DNA of 62,086 nucleotides from a virus: positions 1 to 62,086 of the IMG/VR virus record IMGVR_UViG_3300008120_000239; one strand, 5' to 3'. Position 1 is the first letter of the stretch, and every line of letters starts with the position of its first letter. A program made the translations under genes and the position numbers. Below are positions 58,747 to 62,086 of the stretch, in pieces. The notes under the pieces were generated by a model, which was not told the origin of the DNA, did no database searches, and saw only the letters and a list, made by a program, of their open reading frames with translations.

Positions 58747-59027
58747 ACCCCCACAGGGGGTGTTCAAACAAAGGTTTCTCTAGTCAAAAAATTCTGGGGC
58801 CGATAGAAAAAGACACCCCCCGGCACTGCGTAGCCCTACCTAGGGGCGGGGGTTTACAGTTAATAGCCCCACCCCCCCCTCCGGGTCTCAATTACAGTAC
58901 AAATATACACAATTTCCACCACATAAACAAGCACTATTTTTGGGGTGATCAAAATAAAGTGCTTGGAAATTAGGGGTAAATTCCGTATCTTCCCGAACCC
59001 CCCGCGGGGGTATGGGGTGTATGGGAA
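58747..59027. other. GC-rich hairpin island in the 573-nt intergenic region
   Basis: The gap 58737-59309 begins with stacked GC-rich inverted repeats that stand out in this AT-rich genome: ACCCCC-ACA-GGGGGT (58747-58761), a CCCCC/GGGGG arm pair near 58816-58852 enclosing GCCC/GGGGC, and ACCCCC-CGC-GGGGGT (58997-59011) inside an outer TTCCC/GGGAA pair (58990-59027). U-tracts on the plus strand are lacking. They may insulate the homing-endonuclease genes from the promoter array that follows. No ORF is called here. Confidence 0.6.
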
Positions 59028-59044
59028 ATAAAAAAAATAATTGC

Positions 59045-59075
59045 TTGGATCTGTTCTCAAAATTGACTATATTTG
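59045..59075 (+). promoter_or_regulatory. Early promoter P5
   Basis: TTG at 59045-59047 (TTGCTTGGAT), 20-nt spacer, TATATTTG at 59068-59075. First of three tandem promoters. A 14-codon ORF (59092-59136) lies just downstream. Confidence 0.85.
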
Positions 59076-59110
59076 TACTGTTCTTTGATACAATGACACG
59101 GAATGACAAC

Positions 59111-59226
59111 GGAAACAAGAAAGTTTCCACCAAGTAAAAAAAGTGCTTGGCTATGTGCTCAAAATTACTTATATTTGTTCTATGTTTGAGACATGAGGAA
59201 ACAAGACAGTTTCCACCGAGTAAAAA
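59111..59226 (+). repeat. Duplicated leader unit with GGAAAC/GTTTCC hairpin
   Basis: GGAAACAAGA-(A/C)-AGTTTCCACC-(A/G)-AGTAAAAAAA occurs at 59111-59141 and again at 59197-59227, each preceding a promoter. Each copy can fold as GGAAAC/GTTTCC or GGAAAC/GTTTCC with a 6-nt loop, like a weak terminator between tandem promoters. The arrangement looks like a duplicated promoter-leader cassette. Confidence 0.6.
59147..59177 (+). promoter_or_regulatory. Early promoter P6
   Basis: TTG at 59147-59149 (GTGCTTGGCT), 20-nt spacer, TATATTTG at 59170-59177. Second of three tandem promoters. Confidence 0.85.
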
Positions 59227-59241
59227 AAAATAAAAAAGTGC

Positions 59242-59272
59242 TTGCGTATGTGGTTTGAATTCCGTATATTTG
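59242..59272 (+). promoter_or_regulatory. Early promoter P7
   Basis: TTG at 59242-59244 (GTGCTTGCGT), 20-nt spacer, TATATTTG at 59265-59272. Third tandem promoter, drives the small genes from 59310. Confidence 0.85.
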
Positions 59273-59293
59273 TATAAGAAAGTTTGACACAAC

Positions 59294-59309
59294 AACATTG
59301 GAGAATGTT
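59294..59309 (+). promoter_or_regulatory. Hairpin with GGAG in the loop, abutting ATG
   Basis: AACATT (59294-59299), GGAG, AATGTT (59304-59309), ATG at 59310. The ribosome site forms the tetraloop. Confidence 0.6.
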
Positions 59310-59420
59310 ATGAGACGAACCTATGAGAGACCCATGCGGTCAAGTGGAGACGGTGCTTTTATGGCCTTTATGTTCTTTGCAATATGGATTGCGGTAGTAG
59401 TAGTATCATACTCACTATAA
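59310..59420 (+). CDS. 36-residue membrane protein
   Basis: ATG at 59310 directly after the GGAG hairpin, TAA at 59418-59420. Basic start (MRRTYERPMRSSG) and one membrane helix (FMAFMFFAIWIAVVVVSYSL). First gene after three tandem promoters, so probably abundant early in infection. Confidence 0.6.
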   Translation: MRRTYERPMRSSGDGAFMAFMFFAIWIAVVVVSYSL

Positions 59421-59428
59421 TAAAAATA

Positions 59429-59442
59429 CCATAGGAGAATGG
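59429..59442 (+). promoter_or_regulatory. Hairpin with AGGAGA loop
   Basis: CCAT (59429-59432), AGGAGA, ATGG (59439-59442); ATG at 59446. Confidence 0.5.
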
Positions 59443-59445
59443 GCT

Positions 59446-59823
59446 ATGCTTAAGAAGAACCCAAGATGGATCGAGTTGGATGCCGATAAGGAATTCTTAT
59501 TGAGGATGCTATCCACAAGACAGAGAGACGGTGCTATTATTGCTGAGTTGAATGCTGTTACTGCTGAGTTGGCCAATACACCAATGATGATAGATAGTAA
59601 AAAAGTTAAACCTATCAAGGTTGCTAAGGATAGGACTGTAAAAACACCTAAGGCAGATAAACCGCCGAAAGTGTGGGTGCCGAAGACTATCAAGGATATA
59701 CGGCCACCAAGACCCATGAGGAACTACAAGGCTGTGCTTACGGATGCTAACGATATACAATATAAATTGATTATATCAAGGTTGCGTGGTTGTCCTACAC
59801 ATAGACACTTTCAAGAAATATAA
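59446..59823 (+). CDS. Hypothetical Lys/Pro-rich early protein
   Basis: A 125-residue protein: helical N-terminus (DADKEFLLRMLSTRQRDGAI), a basic Pro-rich linker (KVAKDRTVKTPKADKPPKVW) and a short folded end (YKLIISRLRGCPTHRHF). Basic linker suggests nucleic-acid or acidic-partner binding. No family recognised. Confidence 0.6.
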   Translation: MLKKNPRWIELDADKEFLLRMLSTRQRDGAIIAELNAVTAELANTPMMIDSKKVKPIKVAKDRTVKTPKADKPPKVWVPKTIKDIRPPRPMRNYKAVLTDANDIQYKLIISRLRGCPTHRHFQEI

Positions 59824-59828
59824 TAATA

Positions 59829-59842
59829 CCATAGGAGAATGG
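59829..59842 (+). promoter_or_regulatory. Hairpin with AGGAGA loop
   Basis: CCAT (59829-59832), AGGAGA, ATGG (59839-59842); ATG at 59846. Same sequence as 59429-59442, showing a duplicated leader. Confidence 0.5.
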
Positions 59843-59845
59843 CGT

Positions 59846-60010
59846 ATGTATGAAGATGATTTGTATGACATTATGCGGGATGATAGGCGTTGGAATGAGT
59901 CCCTTGATAAGACCTATGATTGCCGTTGTATGTTCGATGATTTTGACGGTATTACAGATATTGAATACCTTGTCAATAACACACGACTTGGCACGAATGT
60001 AAAAAAATAA
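59846..60010 (+). CDS. Small acidic protein
   Basis: 54 residues from the ATG at 59846 (MYEDDLYDIMRDDRRWNESL), chosen because it follows the leader hairpin. Strongly acidic with a CRCMFDDFDGITDIEYL segment; may act as a DNA-mimic or inhibitor, but that is only suggested by charge. Confidence 0.55.
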   Translation: MYEDDLYDIMRDDRRWNESLDKTYDCRCMFDDFDGITDIEYLVNNTRLGTNVKK

Positions 60011-60018
60011 TATAGTGC

Positions 60019-60049
60019 TTGCTTAGTATTACAAAAATGATTATATTTG
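60019..60049 (+). promoter_or_regulatory. Early promoter P8
   Basis: TTG at 60019-60021 (GTGCTTGCTT), 20-nt spacer, TATATTTG at 60042-60049. Confidence 0.85.
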
Positions 60050-60053
60050 TACT

Positions 60054-60071
60054 ATCATAACGGAGAATGAT
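60054..60071 (+). promoter_or_regulatory. Hairpin with CGGAG in the loop, abutting ATG
   Basis: ATCAT (60054-60058), loop AACGGAGA, ATGAT (60067-60071), ATG at 60072. The stem differs from the other leaders in sequence but keeps pairing. Confidence 0.55.
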
Positions 60072-60239
60072 ATGGATATATTTGATGCCATCATGGACAT
60101 AGAGTGTAATGATGTAACACAAGAGAGATACATTGAATGCTACCAAACACTAATAGATAGTGGTGTGGTATGGGAACTACAAGGTTCACATGGTAGAACT
60201 GCATCAATGCTAATAGAGGAGGGCTACTGCCATGAGTAA
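60072..60239 (+). CDS. Small conserved phage protein (DUF7417-like)
   Basis: 55 residues from ATG at 60072 to TAA at 60237-60239. MDIFDAIMDIECNDVTQERY and LIDSGVVWELQGSHGRTASM-type sequence resemble a family of about 55-residue proteins common in tailed phages (pattern ...GxLxxxxxxxLFQxLVDTGxxWxLQGxYGR...). Function unknown. Overlaps the next gene by 8 nt. Confidence 0.7.
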   Translation: MDIFDAIMDIECNDVTQERYIECYQTLIDSGVVWELQGSHGRTASMLIEEGYCHE

Positions 60240-60420
60240 GGAATGGATTGATAACAATGCCCCATACCTATCACAACGATTGTATGACTTGGCACAAACA
60301 AATAGAAAGTTGAAAGACTACGAAACTGCTTCGCTATTGGCTACACTTGCTACTGACTTATGGGTTGGTAACATGACTGAATACAAATATCAACTACTAT
60401 CTGAATGGTTATCACAATGA
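60232..60420 (+). CDS. Small hypothetical protein
   Basis: A 62-residue helical protein (APYLSQRLYDLAQTNRKLKD, TASLLATLATDLWVGNMTEY). Its stop overlaps the next ATG as ATGA. Function unknown. Confidence 0.6.
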   Translation: MSKEWIDNNAPYLSQRLYDLAQTNRKLKDYETASLLATLATDLWVGNMTEYKYQLLSEWLSQ

Positions 60421-60524
60421 GAAGAAGATATGTTAGGAGAAGTGGGTTCATTGATAGGACATTGAGTGGGCTGATTCAAGTGGTTATGCTACTGATACTC
60501 ATTAAATGGTTGATAGGCTACTGA
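60417..60524 (+). CDS. 35-residue membrane protein
   Basis: ATG at 60417 (ATGA overlap), TGA at 60522-60524. Basic start MRRRYVRRSGFIDR and one membrane helix (LIQVVMLLILIKWLIGY), the same layout as the 36-residue protein at 59310. Confidence 0.5.
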   Translation: MRRRYVRRSGFIDRTLSGLIQVVMLLILIKWLIGY

Positions 60525-60539
60525 CAATTTCATTCTCCG

Positions 60540-60902
60540 ATGAAGGCATGGGCGTACATTGTATTCCCACCCACATTCTCCAACGGTGTGCGTCCATGTC
60601 ATTTTTGTATCACAATAGGATATGCTGTGTGCTATATGGAAACAAAACACAACGAAACGGCATTCAGACCATTGGCAGATATTGATACTATTACACATAG
60701 GCTACTATTACTGTGTCTATTCACTATCTCAATATGTGCGGTTATCTACCATTATAGTAAAGATAAAAATGTATTACCTACTGCTAAGGCATTGAATGGC
60801 AATTATTATGTTAATAGTTATTTCAGTAGTAACGAAGTATCATTATGCCCTAAAAGAATTAAGAAAGGGCGTTGGCAGAGATTGAGAATGTATCACGCTT
60901 AA
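60540..60902 (+). CDS. Hypothetical membrane protein
   Basis: A 120-residue ORF with a cysteine-containing N-terminus (VRPCHFCITIGYAVCYMETK), one membrane helix (LLLLCLFTISICAVIYHYS) and a basic end (CPKRIKKGRWQRLRMYHA). Preceded by TCTCCGATG rather than a clear ribosome site. Plausible but not certain. Confidence 0.45.
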   Translation: MKAWAYIVFPPTFSNGVRPCHFCITIGYAVCYMETKHNETAFRPLADIDTITHRLLLLCLFTISICAVIYHYSKDKNVLPTAKALNGNYYVNSYFSSNEVSLCPKRIKKGRWQRLRMYHA

Positions 60903-60915
60903 TATAGGATATACT

Positions 60916-61002
60916 ATGTTTGATGTAGATGATGATGATATTATATGGGCAATTGTTATACTTGGTAGTGTTATGTTTGCCATTATGAATCCCTTTAGAT
61001 AA
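60916..61002 (+). CDS. 28-residue membrane peptide
   Basis: ATG at 60916, TAA at 61000-61002: acidic start (MFDVDDDD) and one short membrane helix (IIWAIVILGSVMFAIMNPF). Preceded by AATATAGGATATACT. Very short, so moderate doubt. Confidence 0.4.
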   Translation: MFDVDDDDIIWAIVILGSVMFAIMNPFR

Positions 61003-61042
61003 CTTATAGTATTATTATTATAGATACCGTCAAGGAATTATT

Positions 61043-61192
61043 ATGAAACCGTTTTCAAGAACCGATAGAGGCAGAACCCTAAAGAAGATGTATGACACTT
61101 GGGTATATCTTGGTAAATTTGATTTGGCAAGGCAGACTATGGATGTTATGACAAAGGAATCAAAACAATACTTTGCCTTGCATAAAAAATAA
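61043..61192 (+). CDS. 49-residue hypothetical protein
   Basis: ATG at 61043, TAA at 61190-61192. Basic helical protein (MKPFSRTDRGRTLKKMYDTW, LARQTMDVMTKESKQYFALH). Leader has ATACCGTCAAGGAATT, related to those at 56188 and 61890. Confidence 0.55.
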   Translation: MKPFSRTDRGRTLKKMYDTWVYLGKFDLARQTMDVMTKESKQYFALHKK

Positions 61193-61195
61193 TGC

Positions 61196-61226
61196 TTGGC
61201 TATTAGGATTAAATTCATTATATTTG
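61196..61226 (+). promoter_or_regulatory. Early promoter P9
   Basis: TTG at 61196-61198 (ATGCTTGGCT), 20-nt spacer, TATATTTG at 61219-61226. Confidence 0.85.
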
Positions 61227-61235
61227 TTTAGTATT

Positions 61236-61249
61236 ACATTGGAGAATGT
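61236..61249 (+). promoter_or_regulatory. Hairpin with GGAG in the loop
   Basis: ACATT (61236-61240), GGAG, AATGT (61245-61249); ATG at 61251. Confidence 0.55.
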
Positions 61250-61250
61250 T

Positions 61251-61502
61251 ATGAACGATATTACACTTACCCCACAAACCCCTATTTGCGAGATTGCAGA
61301 GATTATCCGTGAGGATTGGCACCATATTAGTTATAGTGCTGCTCCCTATCTTGATGCAATGGATGAATTATACACTCTTGATGATGTGTATGGTTATGAT
61401 GATGCAAAATCTATTATCCTTTATTTCCTATCAAATGCAGGCCATTGGAAAGGTGCCCTTGCAAGAGAAGTAAAGGCACACCTGAAATCACTTGTAAAAT
61501 AA
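61251..61502 (+). CDS. Small acidic early protein
   Basis: 83 residues from ATG at 61251 (MNDITLTPQTPICEIAEIIR), directly after the GGAG hairpin. Helical with YLDAMDELYTLDDVYGYDDA and IILYFLSNAGHWKGALAREV. Resembles small early proteins of Bacteroidota phages in style; function unknown. Confidence 0.65.
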   Translation: MNDITLTPQTPICEIAEIIREDWHHISYSAAPYLDAMDELYTLDDVYGYDDAKSIILYFLSNAGHWKGALAREVKAHLKSLVK

Positions 61503-61525
61503 TTTTACATACCGCGATTATTTGC

Positions 61526-61556
61526 TTGGCTATTACATCTAAATTCCTTATATTTG
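61526..61556 (+). promoter_or_regulatory. Early promoter P10
   Basis: TTG at 61526-61528 (TTGCTTGGCT), 20-nt spacer, TATATTTG at 61549-61556. Its downstream leader is nearly identical to that of P9, indicating duplication. Confidence 0.85.
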
Positions 61557-61565
61557 TTTCGTATT

Positions 61566-61579
61566 ACATTGGAGAATGT
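61566..61579 (+). promoter_or_regulatory. Hairpin with GGAG in the loop
   Basis: ACATT (61566-61570), GGAG, AATGT (61575-61579); ATG at 61581. Confidence 0.55.
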
Positions 61580-61580
61580 T

Positions 61581-61880
61581 ATGAGAAAGATTACAGAATT
61601 GGCAGCCCGTGCCTTTATCAATAGAAAACCATTTCGCCGTGCTAACACATGGACAGATGGAACCACTCTTTATCTACATGGCAATGTCATTGCCCGTTGG
61701 GATGTTGGTATATTGCAGATTCGTTCTGCGGGTTGGGAATCCAATACCACAAAGGAAAGATTGAATGGCGTCCTATCTTTATTAAACCTACCCCGTATTA
61801 CACAAAGAAACTATCAATGGTATATTGGTGATAGGCCTTGGATAAATTCATCCCTTTTTATTCTACCACAACTACAATAA
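61581..61880 (+). CDS. Conserved small phage protein
   Basis: 99 residues from ATG at 61581 (MRKITELAARAFINRKPFRR). The pattern NTWTDGTTLYLHGNVIARW, LQIRSAGWESNTTKERLNGV resembles a family of about 90-residue phage proteins in which a short helix is followed by beta strands and a TTRERLNGL helix. Function unknown; often next to other small early genes. Confidence 0.7.
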   Translation: MRKITELAARAFINRKPFRRANTWTDGTTLYLHGNVIARWDVGILQIRSAGWESNTTKERLNGVLSLLNLPRITQRNYQWYIGDRPWINSSLFILPQLQ

Positions 61881-61910
61881 ATTTATTATACTTACCGTGA
61901 GGATTTTGTT

Positions 61911-62086
61911 ATGTCTATACGATATATTCCACTTGGCTACAACAGCATTGAAGAATATAGAGAAAGAACTCGTAAGAGTAAGGAAGCATATTGGAACAAA
62001 TATACCGAGAGATTGAGTAGTGTGGTTGATACTACACGGGCACATACTCTGCAAGATATGACTGCTGACTTGGAGATACTTGCTAC
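61911..62086 (+). CDS. Hypothetical protein, truncated by right edge
   Basis: Open from ATG at 61911 to the window end (58 codons seen). Helical charged start (LGYNSIEEYRERTRKSKEAY, VDTTRAHTLQDMTADLEILA). The leader CTTACCGTGAGGATTTTGTT belongs to the TACCGT group. Continuation is outside the window. Confidence 0.55.
   Translation, partial: MSIRYIPLGYNSIEEYRERTRKSKEAYWNKYTERLSSVVDTTRAHTLQDMTADLEILA

Noticed and set aside
58860-59298. Minus-strand ORFs across the promoter array
   Set aside because: They run antisense through three well-formed promoters and GC-rich hairpins and have low-complexity translations.

Overview
The window is a segment of a large, AT-rich, T4-like tailed phage (myovirus) that most likely infects a member of the Bacteroidota. 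The phage assignment rests on recognisable T4-type genes: baseplate wedge proteins gp6 and gp25, a gp5-like OB/spike pair, a gp55-like late sigma factor, a gp61-like primase, a gp46/gp47-like Mre11/Rad50 recombination protein, and thyX. The host assignment rests on a DUF4494 protein at 41.2 kb and on eleven promoters built as TTG, exactly 20 nt, TATATT(A/T)G, which is the -33/-7 promoter form of Bacteroidota.

Layout. From 1 to 41.0 kb all genes lie on the minus strand and are mostly virion and late genes. Read in transcription order (right to left) they are: a secreted phosphodiester-glycosidase-like protein and a lytic transglycosylase (41.0-39.5 kb); small membrane proteins, ThyX, a methyltransferase and a lipoprotein (39.4-36.6 kb); two genes that look internally deleted (membrane protein and ClpP-like protease, 35.4-33.9 kb); the late sigma factor (33.5 kb); the spike, two cell-wall hydrolases and the baseplate wedge (32.4-26.4 kb); large structural proteins, including five paralogues sharing one C-terminal module (24.7-9.9 kb); a homing endonuclease inserted before a T7-type endonuclease I, primase and an Mre11-Rad50 fusion (9.9-4.5 kb); and, at the left edge, a GT-GT-methyltransferase protein, a TibC-like heptosyltransferase and a collagen-like fibre that runs off the window. 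From 41.1 to 62.1 kb the genes lie on the plus strand and are mainly early/accessory, apart from one minus-strand pair at 51.4-53.1 kb (predicted packaged head proteins). This arm carries two tRNAs, several sugar and glycan genes (GT11, RmlC, RmlA, a GT-like protein, a BKACE/DUF849 enzyme, a NeuD-like acyltransferase), homing-type HNH/NUMOD genes, and a right end packed with very small genes each preceded by its own promoter or hairpin leader. The divergence point (40.0-41.1 kb) contains promoters on both strands and a 106-bp cluster of nine GATC sites built from an 18-bp repeat.

How it fits together. Early genes appear to use host RNA polymerase through the host-like promoters. Late genes would follow once the gp55-like sigma is made, from a -10-only motif (YATATTTAT) found ahead of several late genes. 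The most unusual theme is glycobiology: a TibC-type heptosyltransferase beside a Ser/Thr-rich collagen-like fibre, nucleotide-sugar enzymes, and an operon joining a keto-acid cleavage enzyme to a hexapeptide acyltransferase. Together these suggest the phage decorates its own fibres, or host surface glycans, with a custom sugar. A second theme is a set of proteins sharing an N-terminal leader with a T4-type (I/L)-x-E cleavage site, probably packaged in the head.

Data quality. Positions 50781-50819 contain an Illumina P5 adapter followed by ten A residues inside rmlA, so this is an Illumina-derived assembly with at least one error. The internally deleted genes near 34-35 kb should be read with that in mind. 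All calls come from reading the sequence; no database search was run.
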